This document shows positions 30,918-41,807 of a DNA stretch of 64,000 nt, in pieces. Both the position numbers and the translations under genes were made by a program. Every line of letters starts with the position of its first letter. Position 1 is the first letter of the stretch. Below the pieces are notes generated by a model that saw only the letters and a list, made by a program, of their open reading frames with translations, was not told where the DNA came from and searched no databases. The stretch covers positions 1-64,000 of the forward strand of contig JAVKOQ010000200.1 of assembly GCA_031835245.1 (NCBI GenBank), written 5' to 3'. Source of the DNA: Balamuthia mandrillaris (taxonomy: Eukaryota > Discosea > Longamoebia > Balamuthiidae).

Positions 30918-33659
30918 GCTTGTTGTCCCAGCTGTCATCAAGAACAAAGCCAAGCTTGATGTAATAAATGTGGAGAGCACTTTCTCTTTTGGTTTGCATT
31001 ACTTATTGATGCTAAAAGAAGGATGCAGGATGGTGAGAAGAGCTCATATTGGAGTTATAAAACTCCATAATTATTCATTATTATCCAAAATGCTGGTGTC
31101 TTGCTTTATTTATTATCCCTATCCTCTTTCCTCTCCTTTTCTCCAAAATAAAACTCAAGCAATCATCAGGTCTACAGAGTGCTATGTCCTTCTCTTCATC
31201 TTCTTTTACCTCTGCCTCTTCTACTTCACTGTGCTCAGCTTCATTTCATCCACATTATTCCCCACAACTTCTTTTCTTGATCTCTGTAGCTTGCTCTGAT
31301 GAAAGGAAGAGCAAAAGGAGAGAGAGGAGGATGAAAATGCTTTAGAATCAGGAGAAGAGGAGAGTGAAGAGGAACTGCACCAAACCCGCACTGCAATACC
31401 TGTAAACATTTAAGTGAGGAGCTGCTCTTCTTGCAACAACAGTTCATCAAAGCCAACAACAAACATATTCAACTCAAAGAGAAGAAACAAAAGCAACAAA
31501 GGAACTAGCCAGCTGTCATTGTTCTCATCCTACCCTTTCCGCATCTTTCTTGCACCAGCCATGAGCACGTTTCCACTAGTGGATGCAGTTCAACCCAAAT
31601 ATAATAACACAATAAAACAAAAAAATAACAAAATTTTTATTTTAAAAAAAAAGAATAAAAAAATGAAATAAAATAAAAGAACAAAAAAAGAAAAAAGAAA
31701 AAAAGCAAAAAAACAAAAAAGCAAAAAAGCAAAATAAAAATAAAAACAAAAACAAAAACAAAAATAAAGAAAAATGATTTTTTTAAAAAAAAATAAATAC
31801 AAAGAAAAAATAAATTCTAAAAAAGATAAAACAAAGATTTATCAAAAAAGAAGAAAAAAAGAAGAAAAAAAAACAAAAGAAAAAATGACTATAAATACAA
31901 AAAAGAATAAACAAACAATAAAAGAAAAAACACAAAAAAGAATCTATAAAAATAAAAAGTCAATACAAAAAAATAAAAACAAAATACAAATAAAATACAA
32001 ATAAAATATTATGATGCTACATAATCAAGTTTGTTCAAATTTCTGGGTTGCTTAGTACTCTTTCAAATAAATTAAGTGAAAAAAAAATGTATTTTGGAAA
32101 AACTTGATTTTGTATGATAATATTAATTAAAAAAATAAAAATTAAACAAAGAAAAAAAAGAAAAAACAGAAATTATTTCTTTTTTTTAAAAAAAAAGAAA
32201 AAGAAAAAAAAAACAATAAAAAAACAATAAAAACAATAAAAAATACAAAAACAAAAAAAAAACAAAAAAACAAAAAAAACAAAAAAATAATAAAATTACT
32301 ATTAAAAAAAAACAAAAATCAAAACAAAAATTAAAGACAAATGATATTTATAGCACCACTTTGAAACATTTTCTGATGATGCCAACGTGATTATATCTCA
32401 TCTTTTCATTATTTTACAACCATACTTCCTCATCTTTCATACCATTCTTCTACTCTTTATCTTTAAATAGATTATTGCTATCAAGAAAACAAAAACAGAT
32501 TCCTTTTTGCTTTTTGTGCATAGTTATTACATATAAATCTGTTTCAGCATATCAAGCTCTCTTACTTTCCTCCTGGCCACACACATGAAGACATTAACTA
32601 AATGTTTTCAATAATGTGCAAAGCACTTATAAAATGCAATATTAAAAGCTTGCAAGATTTTTCCACCTTTGTTGTACATAATAATAATGCCTATGTAACC
32701 AACCACAGAGTTCTGTCCAGATTTTCAATGGATGGAATTAATTTGGGATTTTAAATTTTAGCTTCAAACATTTATGCGAAATATTGTGGGCCATTCTCAA
32801 CCTTTATTTTTCATGTTTGACCACAATAGTTAATCAGTCTCCTTTCTCATTTACTATTAACTTAACTTGGATTTCCTACTCAGTAAACCTTTGGATTTGA
32901 TGAAAGGCTTTTCTGATCACTTCTTCTCTATTCTTCTTCTTGTTCATCACTAAAGTAGTATTAACAACGATATTTTGGGGAACACAAGAGCTGCTTTGCC
33001 TTACTTAGCTCCTAATACTCAATTGCAATTGTGTCAGTTACTAGATTCATTGGATCATAAACCAAACGTTACAACTTTCAATCCTTTTTCACACCTTCTT
33101 TTTCATTTTCTTAGCATTTCATCAACATCTTCTGTATCATCATCATCATCATCATCATCATCATCTTCTTCTTCTTTTTCTTCTTCTTCTTCTTCTTCAT
33201 CATCATCATCTTTTTCTTCTTCAACACCTATTACAAATATCCAGGTTAGCATTATATTTACTTACTATTTATACCATCTGTAGGTCAAATCATGGCTGTA
33301 TTTGCAGATTCAAGTTCCAGAGATATATTTTGATTAACTAGAGTAGAGCATTTAACAGTTAAGTTTGCCTGGGGGTGAGGTGACTTGGTATGAAAGAAAG
33401 AGAGGCAATTATTATATTCTTCAACTAACAGCTCAAAACTTCACAAATTACCTTTATTTAGTAGAAACCTATTCATCTTACATCCACTTCTCAAATGTCC
33501 ACTGCTTCTCAAAGAGCTATTCAACACCAAATAGAGTTATTTCCTTAAATAATTTTACGTGTTATTTTTTGATCTTGACATATATAATTAATATCTTTTT
33601 CACAAAGTATTCATGTTTGTTGATGGAGGGAGGGAGGAGGAAGGGAGAAGAAGGGGAGG
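30918..33659. other. AT-rich, mostly non-coding stretch
   Basis: Includes long A-rich low-complexity DNA at 31600-32340 and a (TCA)n/(TTC)n tract at 33139-33217. One plus-strand frame at 32975-33283 starts with LPYLAPNTQLQLCQLLDSLD, which looks like ordinary protein before the Ser tract, but cannot be assigned. Otherwise I see nothing I can support. Confidence 0.5.
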
Positions 33660-33874
33660 GAGAGGGGGGGATAAACCCTATGGATCAAGCAAGGGATGAC
33701 ACATAAGTGACTCTGGGTTTATTTACAGGAAAAGAGGTGTGGACCAAAGTGTGTGCTTTGAATGTGTGTGTTATAAGGAAAAAGGGAAAATAAAAAGGGG
33801 TGAGAAAACTTGGAGTATCCCAGGAAAGTGTTGATAGGGAAGTTATAATGAAGTGAATTGTTGGTTTTTCAACA
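33660..33874 (+). mobile_element. LTR family B, decayed copy
   Basis: Diverged copy from ATAAACCCTATGGATCAAGC to GGTTTTTCAACA. It directly abuts a minus-strand chromodomain remnant, the position expected for the 3' LTR of a chromovirus. This ties family B to that element type. Confidence 0.7.
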
Positions 33875-34310
33875 TCACTGCCTGCCCAAAGAGAACTGAA
33901 GCTGTTTGCGACATTTCTTGGGGTAATTCTTCCCTTAGTAGGTGAAGATGGGTTGCTAAGAGCTGAAGTCCTTGGCTGCAAGCCCAGGAGTTGTCTGAAT
34001 CAGGGTATTCTTTCCACTTCATGAAATAGTAACAATGAGAAGGTGGGCCGGGCCATCATAGTCAAGGACCTTTTTGACTTCAAAAGAGGTGCCAGGATCA
34101 ATAGGCTTGAGAGCACTTGGAGGAACCTTGTTAGGAAGTATATTGCCAGTGATGTTTTAAAGGACATAAGCTCCATTATCAGTGCAGTGATGGATGATGA
34201 AGGGGCTGATTTGTTTTAAGGCAAAAACTTTTATGGAAACCAAAGTCCTCAACAGTTTCAAATTTTTTGAGAACAAAACACAAGGATTTTTGTGTGTAGT
34301 TTAGGTACTC
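33875..34310 (-). pseudogene. Second chromovirus chromodomain remnant
   Basis: Minus-strand frames give FEVKKVLDYDGPAH and then YFMKWKEYPDSDNSWA, a classic chromodomain, separated by a frameshift. It resembles the chromodomain at 24.3 kb. Confidence 0.65.
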
Positions 34311-34399
34311 CTGCCAAAAATTAAGGACCCCAAACCCTAGATGTAAGGACGACATGATAATGAATTAAAAATAAAAACTCTCTGTGATGAGAGAGCTCT

Positions 34400-34580
<181 letters not shown>

Positions 34581-35075
34581 TGCACTGTCTCTCTTGCAAA
34601 GAATAGAACATAAATAGATAGTACAACTCAAGAGGTGTTATAAAGAAAAGAAAAGTTCATCTTCATCACATTTCTAGGTGCTAAGGTCCTATTTCAGCCA
34701 TGCCAAGTTCATTAACCTTACCATTCTTTGGAGCCTTTTTGCAAACCACAGCACAGTAATCATGCTCAATGCCAACAAAATGAAGGAAATATAGAAACAG
34801 GGAGGAGAGTGGTTTGTTGTGTTGGTTGTGGAATTTAGACTCTAGTTTTGTTGGTTTCCACCATGGGTGGGTAGGGTAGTTCATTGTTTCTTTGTTCCTT
34901 TCTTCTTTTTTGTCAACTATCTTACACCAACTATCATCAATTCTTATATATACAATAGAATGATTAGACCCATTGGCACATTTTTCTTTGTACTGCCCAA
35001 TATATATATACCAATGCATGACAATTCCTTACAAATCCTCACTCTATAAGTTTACTACAGTATATTGTGAACAAC

Positions 35076-35390
35076 TGTTAGAAAACTCCAACATAGTAGC
35101 TCTTCTTTCTGCCGAGTTCTCCTTCTGCTGTCGACCTGAGGAAACCTCTCATCTTTCCCTTCTCCTTTTTTTTGATGTTTCCTTTTTTCTTCTTCCCCTT
35201 TATGCTGATATTTCTTTTTCTTCTTTTATGGTTCTTTCTTTCAGCTTAAATACTGCTTCTTCTACTTTCTTTCTTTCTTCTCTCGGGACAACTTACAACA
35301 AAATACTCTACTTGTATTCTTTTAGTAAATTAAGTTCGGGTCTCGTACTTACTTTGTCTCCGCTATCATTCCCGTTCTTATTTTACAACA
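35076..35390 (+). mobile_element. LTR family A (315 bp), no clear TSD
   Basis: Starts TGTTAGAAAACTCCAACATAG and ends TTATTTTACAACA. It is the least decayed copy of family A. The plus-strand gene below begins directly after it, and its frame stays open through the LTR. Confidence 0.8.
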
Positions 35391-37845
35391 TCGTTAAAGG
35401 ACCATGGATCATCAATGGTCTGCAAAATCCACGGTGGAAGTGGCTAGCACAATCCATTCACAAGGGTCATTGGGACGTGCTGCATCAAGCCGCGCTTGGT
35501 CTTGATCGTGGCAACGAGGTCTTGCCTATGGATCCACCCCAATCTTCACCACTGCCTCCACAACAACTGTTGGATGCTACTTCCTCTCAGTCCAGATTTT
35601 ATGAGATGCCCACCGGGATTTGGATCCATAATCTCATTAATGCTGCAGTGTATAGCATTCTGAAGGAAATGCCCTCCACTGATGAACGGCACAAGCGAAA
35701 AGGACGTGTTTTTCAGGGTCTGCGGATCAAGAAAGGGACGGCACGTAAGCGACTCTGGGTTTATTCACAAGAAAAGGGGTGTGGACCAAAGTGTGTGCTT
35801 TGAATGTGTCACCAGGAAAAGGGGAACATAAAGAGGGCGAGAACCTTTGGAGGTATCGGAGAGAGTGTCGACAAGAAGTCATAATAGTTGGTTTTCCAAC
35901 AAATGCACATGCCTTTCAAGGAATTCAGAGTCGTTTACGTGCCGTCCCTTTCTTGATCCGCAGGGTTATTCCCCATCAACACATTTCTACCAGCATCAAC
36001 CTTTCTGGACCTTTGGAGGATGTTAGGCGGTTGGTGCTTGCTGTTTGTCGCTGCTTGGTGAAGGAAGCGCAACAACAAAATACTCTACTGGAGTTGGATC
36101 CTTTGGACAGAAAGGTCTGGAAGACATGCATTCATCATCCGGTTCGTTCTCAGCTGGAGCGAGTGTGGCTGCACATCGCAGTGGAAAAATCCAAAAAACC
36201 TGAGCGAAGACGAAGCAAAAGCAGCAGCCTCAGCAGCAGCAGCAGCAGCACCAAAAGCAAGAACAAGAGTAAAGCTAGCAGCTCTGCTACAGCTAACATG
36301 CCAGCAGGCCAGTTATCCGATGCAGCTGCTATTGTGCATGTCAAAGATTTGCCTGAGCTGGATGCTATATCATCACTCGCAGCTGATTGGTAAGTCGTTT
36401 TTTTATTTGTTTGTTTGTTTGTTTGTTTGTTTGTTTCATAGCAACAACTCACCACTTTTTCACTTTTCTTTTTCTCTTTTCCTCTTTATTTCTCTTTCTC
36501 TCTCTCTTTCTCTCTTTCTCTCTCTCTTTTTCTCTTTCTGTTGCTCTCCAGGGATTTACAATATGTGGATCAATTGGAAGACAAAACGTGGCAGCCCATC
36601 CATACAGCCTCTACCAAAGTCGGCACTACAGAAATGAAGAGGGAGAAGCATCGCGCCAAATGCCATTCGGTTAGGCACCAAAAAGCCATGGACAAGCTGG
36701 CTCAGAAGAGCAGTGAGCTGCAGCAAGATATATCTGTTGATGCCAGCCCCTGCATTGACTTGACAGAGTTTTTTGGGCCTGACCTTTGCTCTTTTGCTGC
36801 TGTGGACCAGAGTAGTAGTTTGAATGATGCAGAGTTTAGTCTTGATGATGACAGTCGTCTGGGTGGTGGTGGTGGTGATGATGATGCAAATGCTACATCA
36901 GTTGGTGAGTTTGTAGACAAAATGGACATAGCAGCAGCAGCAGCAGCAGCAGTAGCAGCAAAAAGAAAGCAGCAAAAACCAAGCTCAACAAAGCGCCCAA
37001 GAGCTATGTCATCCTCTGCAGCCTCTTCTTCTCCTGCAACAAGCAAGAAGCCACGGAAAGCAGATGATGATCTGCTGCTGAAAGAAAAGAAAAAGAAGCA
37101 AAAGCAAAAGCAGAAGCAGAAGCAGAAACAGAAGCAGAAGCAGAAGCAGAAGCAACAGCAGAAAAAGAAGAAAAAGAAGACTGCCACCAAGTCGGAGGAG
37201 TCAGAGGCGTCAGATAAGTTGGAGGAGTCAGAGAAGGAGGAAGAAAAATCCAAGAAGAAAAAGAATCCTACAGCTTCTACCAAGTCTACTGCTCCTAGTA
37301 TCAGCAGCAGCAGCAGCACTAGCAGCAGTAGCAATAGCAGCTCCTCAGAGAATGATGATGCTGATGCTGATGCTGATGATGATGATGATGATGACGATGA
37401 GATTGCCAGTCTCATGAGTGTTGATATCACTCCTGCAACAGGTAAGAGGTGCTCATGTTTGGTGCTTACAACAACCACAACATCCACTACTCCTACTCGT
37501 TTTTTTTTTCTTTTTTTCTTTTTGTTATTACTTGCTTATATCCGTCCTTTCTTTACGCAATAACAACACACAAATGCATTGCATCTCACTTGTATGCATG
37601 CATACAGATACACCACGTAGTGGTGGAAATAGCAAAAGCAAGACAAATATCCCCAAGACAGCTCCATCAGCAGTTGCAGTGGATGAAGAGAGTGATGATT
37701 CCATTCTGATCGACGTGTTGGGATGTATGTATTTTATTTCATTTTGTCTGTTGGTTGGAGTTTGTTTGTTTGATTGTTCCTTTTCCTCTTTGTGTTTTTT
37801 TCTTTTTGGCTGTTTTGGTTGCAATTCTATCCTTGTGCAGTAGCG
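35391..37845 (+). CDS. Basic, low-complexity protein gene interrupted by LTR sequence
   Basis: The first coding block (35391-35717) has normal composition: WKWLAQSIHKGHWDVLHQAA and GIWIHNLINAAVYSILKEMP. LTR B sequence follows. The next block (35779-36390) reads from ATG inside the LTR through SINLSGPLEDVRRLVLAVC to a basic Ser tract. A GTAAGT donor at 36391 and a CTCTCCAG acceptor at 36552 are clear. The next exon (about 36553-37440) has an acidic segment, then Lys/Gln runs (KQKQKQ) and an Asp tract. A third intron leads to a short exon ending near 37842. No known domain is recognised. The Lys and Asp runs suggest a nuclear or nucleolar protein. The original N-terminus is unclear. Confidence 0.5.
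35720..35901 (+). mobile_element. LTR family B copy inside the gene
   Basis: Runs from CTGCGGATCAAGAAAGGGAC to GGTTTTCCAACA. The first ~17 bases of the LTR are missing or altered. It supplies the ATG at 35779 and the leader MWTKVCALNVSPGKGE. Confidence 0.8.
35926..35981 (-). mobile_element. Inverted 56-bp LTR B head
   Basis: The reverse complement of the LTR B start (CAACA...CAGAGTC) lies 24 bp beyond the preceding copy, so the gene now holds a foldback. It is read in frame as RLRAVPFLIRRVIPHQH. Confidence 0.8.
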
Positions 37846-37932
37846 CTCCGTCGGAGCGGCAGCTTTTTAACTCCAGTTTTGTGTTTTTATTATTCGTTGT
37901 TTTTTGATTCCAATTGGGGGAAATTGAATGAT

Positions 37933-38842
37933 TTATTTGTTTTTCCTTAAAGGAGTAAATAAAAGCTCAACATTTGTCATTTTGGCAATAACATAAAAGG
38001 CTTGATGGTGTTGAGTATGTCCATGACGCCAACTCACTTTTAAGCAACGCCAGATCTTTAAATGATGATTTAAACATTCAACATTAGCCCAGTGGGTTTT
38101 GGTATGCAGCTTATTCCATATTTTTTGCTCTTCTGTTAAAGTATCCCATGGACCTTTATAAGGAGTGAGAAAAGCAGGGTGTCCAATATATCCTTTGTCA
38201 GCTGTCACCTGTTCTTTTGTTTCCAGTTCATGAACAAGCTTAAGCTTTGCAATTGTCAAATCATGCATAGAACCCATTATTCCTCCATAAACCCACACAA
38301 TTTGGCCAGTATGTAGGTGAACACCAACTTCATACTTGAGTGTATGCTGCTTACATTTTCCACAATAAACGTCCTTCTCATCTACAATAGTTGGCTTGGC
38401 TATTGGGCAACAAGTACAGTCAACACAACAAGATGGAGATAATATATCTTGGTCAACCCATCTATTTTCCCAATGGATCTGTTTGTTTTTAGTAAGAATT
38501 TTCCTAAAACTAAAAATAATTACTTACTGTATCTAAATGCTGGTATACAATCTAAATTAAATTCCAAACATGAGATCGGAATGTTTTTCGGTCTACATGA
38601 AGCAGTGCACTTGCTTGATCTTCTGTTGGGTAAACCCTAAGAAAGTAAAGCATCCACAGGAAATGTTGTTGTGAAAGCCCAAGTGATGTAATATAGTTTT
38701 GTAAAATATTCCAAATTAAAGCTATAGAGCTTAATGAGAGCCCTAAATAAGACTTTCGGGTTCGTTCTGTACTACCAAGCCACTTGGAGATTAATGTATC
38801 CCAACTATGAAGATGTTGCCTATTTTTGGAAATAAATTTCAA
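37933..38842 (-). pseudogene. DDE transposase (IS5/PIF-Harbinger type), one in-frame stop
   Basis: Exon 1 (38842-38528) starts MKFISKNRQHLHSWD and includes FLRVYPTEDQASALLHVDRK. A 49-nt intron (38527-38479, GTAAGT...CAG) joins it to exon 2 (38478-37933). Catalytic residues: D in SCCVDCTCCPI, D in VTADKGYIGH, E in ANVECLNHHLKIW. One TAG (38552-38554) interrupts exon 1 in frame, one C-to-T change from Gln. Otherwise the gene is intact. Confidence 0.75.
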
Positions 38843-39243
38843 TAATTATTACAATAGAAAGAATAAAAATTTTACTAACTTTGTGGGCCATGAATTTGCT
38901 AAGTTCATATTTGTGACTTTTGTGGTATTTTGTGGTTTGTTTGTGGTTTGTAGTTTAGAAAAAGGTACACTATTTTTTCGATTTTGTATCAACCAATTGG
39001 AGTTCATAAAAAAAACTCCACACCAATGAAAACGTGCCAACAAATACTTCAAACTAAGCCACAAACCACACCATTCTTGAATTTGTGGTTTGTAGTTTTG
39101 TTTGTGGTTTGTTTGTGGTTTGTGATTTTGTTATGTTTCTTTTTGGTTTTTTGATAATAATCACAATAGTAACGATAATTTTATTTTTCGTCTTTTTTTT
39201 TTTGGTTGACTTATCACTTCCAAGTCAACAAGCCTTTGTTACT

Positions 39244-40073
39244 ATGGAGGAAAAGGCGAAAAAAGAAACAAAGGCAACACCACCAAGAAAAACAAAAAAA
39301 ACGTGGAATAATGATGAAGTGGAGAAGCTACTTGTAGGCTTAGAAGCAAACAAATCTTATGAGGAGTTGGCAGATGAACTTCAGGTAACTCAAGTGCAAG
39401 TTTGCTCAAAAGTCTCTAGTATTCACAAACAACAAAAAATGCACAATATTCCATCTCAAAAAGAACATAAGTTTATTAATCTCTCTTCTCCTTCATTGTT
39501 TTCTCTTTTTTCCTTTCTCTTTCTTTCTTTTTTTTTTTAAATACTTACTTTCTATGCTTGTTGTTGGTTGATTTAGTTGCCACTGGTCTTGCTATTCTTT
39601 CAAGAGGAGGAAAATCACCACGAAAGAAACGCCGTGTTGCAGATGAAGCAGGTGAGGATGAGGAAAGTGAGGAAAAGGGAACAGAAAATGAGTGGGAAGA
39701 ACCAGTTTGTACAGGTGTGCCTTTGCATACAATTGTAGAAGTTGATAACGGCTACATCATCTTTGTGCGGAAAGTTCATTGGGTAACTTATGAACGAAAT
39801 TGTCATCCCCCCTTTCATGCAACACTTCATTTTAAATTTGAACCAGAAGAAGTTGTTGCCTACATGGAAGAGTTTGGAGATGATCTACCACACAACTTTC
39901 CGGTACGATTTTACAACCAACATCTCAACACTGACATTAGTGGCGACATCACTCTCTCTTTTTCAAAAGCGATCGACCCTTCTCTTGGTGCTTCCAAGCG
40001 TGAAGGCGAGCACAATATGAAATATTTTCTTCCTTTTGCTACCGAAAAAAAGGATAATAAATTTATTTTATAA
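39244..40073 (+). CDS. Myb/SANT-like partner protein of the element
   Basis: Exon 1 from ATG at 39244 encodes a Lys-rich start and a SANT-like helix set, KTWNNDEVEKLLVGLEANKS then YEELADELQV. An intron of about 110 nt (T-rich, TTTAG acceptor near 39574) leads to exon 2 with GGKSPRKKRR and a conserved-looking C-terminus (GYIIFVRKVHWVTYERNCH). Harbinger elements use such a protein to bind transposon DNA and bring transposase to it. Exact splice sites are not certain. Confidence 0.6.
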
Positions 40074-40169
40074 GCAGTTTTTGCTTGTTCTTGTCTATTT
40101 CCCCCAATTGGATCAGAGCGCTATCTTTTTGGTGTTTGTTTGCAGTGTTATGCTTTGTGATTTCTCATT

Positions 40170-40330
40170 GAGGGGTTTACAAATTTGGGTGCAAGGCGTA
40201 ATGATAAAAATCCTTACGCCGGTGCAGTCAGGTGGCGGCGTAAGGATTTTGTGTTACGCCGAAAAAAAAAAAAACCGAAAAGTGTTGCAAACTCGCGTAA
40301 GGCGTAAGCCTGAAAAATATTTAATTTTTC
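40170..40330 (+). repeat. Hairpin-rich element end (GAGGGGTTTACAAATTTGGG)
   Basis: Begins GAGGGGTTTACAAATTTGGGTG, shared with 59851-59872. It contains GGCGTAATGATAAAAATCC and TTACGCC, then an inverted second copy (GGCGTAAGGATTTTGTG, TTACGCC), so a stem of about 23 bp is possible. It looks like the terminus of the second DNA-transposon family. Confidence 0.75.
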
Positions 40331-40502
40331 TGCCTTACTTACAATCGCCAGACCCCTCTTTGCCAAATATCCAAGGAAACATCATGCAAGCGAAATATCT
40401 ATCATAGGCCTTCTTCTTGGTTGGAAGGACCAGTGTTGTTTTTTGTTGGAATGGTTAGGATTGAAAAGTGGAACTGCTTCATTGATAAGAGAGGGTGTTC
40501 AC

Positions 40503-40702
40503 CTCTGCACGTTGCCGAAGGTCTGACGATTCAGGTTTCTAAACATAACGATTCCTGTGCAACACATTTGTTTAACAAAGGGTTGGTTATGATCATCTCC
40601 AGGCTCCAGTGCGTACATACCACCAACCCAAGTAACCCACATCAACATGCCGAACCATGTCGCCAAGAGAGTGAGATGCACTGCTGGCCAAAACCTCACC
40701 AT
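40503..40702 (-). CDS. TMEM205-like protein, exons 1-2 only
   Basis: Exon 1 (40702-40621) starts MVRFWPAVHLTLLATWFGML and encodes the first membrane segment, MWVTWVGG. A 66-nt intron (GTATGT...CACAG, 40620-40555) leads to exon 2 (40554-40503), VMFRNLNRQTFGNVQ. This is the TMEM205/DUF4149 N-terminus. Exon 2 ends AG|GTGAAC with two bases of a codon left over. No exon 3 follows on this strand. The missing exon is at 62195 on the other strand in matching phase. TMEM205 proteins are small multi-span membrane proteins of poorly defined function. Confidence 0.8.
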
Positions 40703-40784
40703 TTTGCTTTTCTTTCTTTCTTTTTTCTCTATTATTTTTGTTTTCTTTATTTCTTGTTTTATTTATTTGTGAGAAAGAGAGAGA

Positions 40785-41030
40785 GAGAAGAAGAAAGAAG
40801 AAGAAGAAGAAGAAGAAGAAGAAGAGAAAGAAGAAGAAGAAGAAGAAGAAGAAGAAGAAGAAGAAGAAGAAAAGAAAAGAAGAAGAAGAAGAAGAAGAAG
40901 AAGAAGAAAGAAGAAAGAAGAAAGAAGAGCAGAAGAAGAACAACAACAAACAACAAGAACAAGAAGAAGAAGAAGAAGAAGAAGAAGAAGAAGAAGAAGA
41001 AGAAAGAACAACAAGGAGAAGAACAAGAAG
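40785..41030. repeat. (AAG)n purine tract
   Basis: About 240 bp of AAGAAG with short interruptions, giving false poly-Lys/Glu/Arg frames on plus and poly-Ser/Leu/Phe on minus. Confidence 0.95.
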
Positions 41031-41166
41031 AGGAAGAAAAGCAAGAGACCTGGTTTTTATACAAACGCAAAAAGGGGTGGATGGATGGATGGAAAGCCAA
41101 AACATCCGCTGCAGAAAAAAAGGCTCACAAAAAAAAAGTACAAAGAACAAGAAGAAGAAAGGGTCA

Positions 41167-41769
41167 CTACAAGCTGTAGTCATGGTCAGCAAAGGGGTTC
41201 CACACGATCTCCTTTTTGGGGGAAGCGCCAATGGCCTCCTGCGAATGAGCAGAGGGAAGGGTCCACCCTCCCAGCTCCGACGGCCGGAGCATGTAGTGTC
41301 TCCCAGTGTTGCTATCCCCCAGATGCACCTGCCCAGCGGCCAACTGCGGAGGAAAGGCGTCCGTGTGGCTGTGATGATGGCTGTGGTGATGGGGATGATG
41401 GGGGTTGTGGTAGGATGGATCGGAGCTCAGCACCATGCTGCCGGCTCCTCCTGCTTTATGGTTGTGGAGAGAAGGTCCTCCGCCGGCAACGCCGCCACCG
41501 GCAGCTGGATGAACAGCTACTCCAACGGACTGGCCGCCGTAGGAGTAGCTCCTGCTGTGCGTTCGTTTGAGGGCTTTAGTGCGGTTGGGGCTAGATTCCA
41601 GCCGCTTTGTGTCCATGGAGCCGCGTCCTGGTTGCGGTTGATGTAGCTGTTGACGTTTATCTTCTGATGTAGTGATAATGGTGGGTGTTTGGTGCAACTC
41701 TCCACCGACTGCTGGGCTACTCTCCCGCTTCCATTCTGTACATTTTCAAGATTGTTAATTGTCATTTTG

Positions 41770-41807
<38 letters not shown>

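Larger units (their letters stand above)
37906..40114. mobile_element. Harbinger-like DNA transposon, two divergent genes
   Basis: The left end GATTCCAATTGGGGGAAAT (37906) is inverted at the right end ATTTCCCCCAATTGGATC (40097-40114), so terminal inverted repeats of about 18-20 bp bound a ~2.2-kb element. It contains a DDE transposase on minus and a Myb-like gene on plus, sharing a central promoter region. This is the PIF/Harbinger arrangement. Confidence 0.7.

Noticed and set aside
35720..35981. Element considered as a MITE with 38-bp terminal inverted repeats
   Set aside because: Other copies show TG...CA ends and 4-bp duplications without the right-hand inverted piece, so it is an LTR plus a separate inverted fragment.
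40738..41231. Poly-Lys/Glu/Arg and poly-Ser/Phe ORFs
   Set aside because: Generated by the AAG tract; the real coding there is only TMEM205-like exons 1-2 and the kinase-gene tail.
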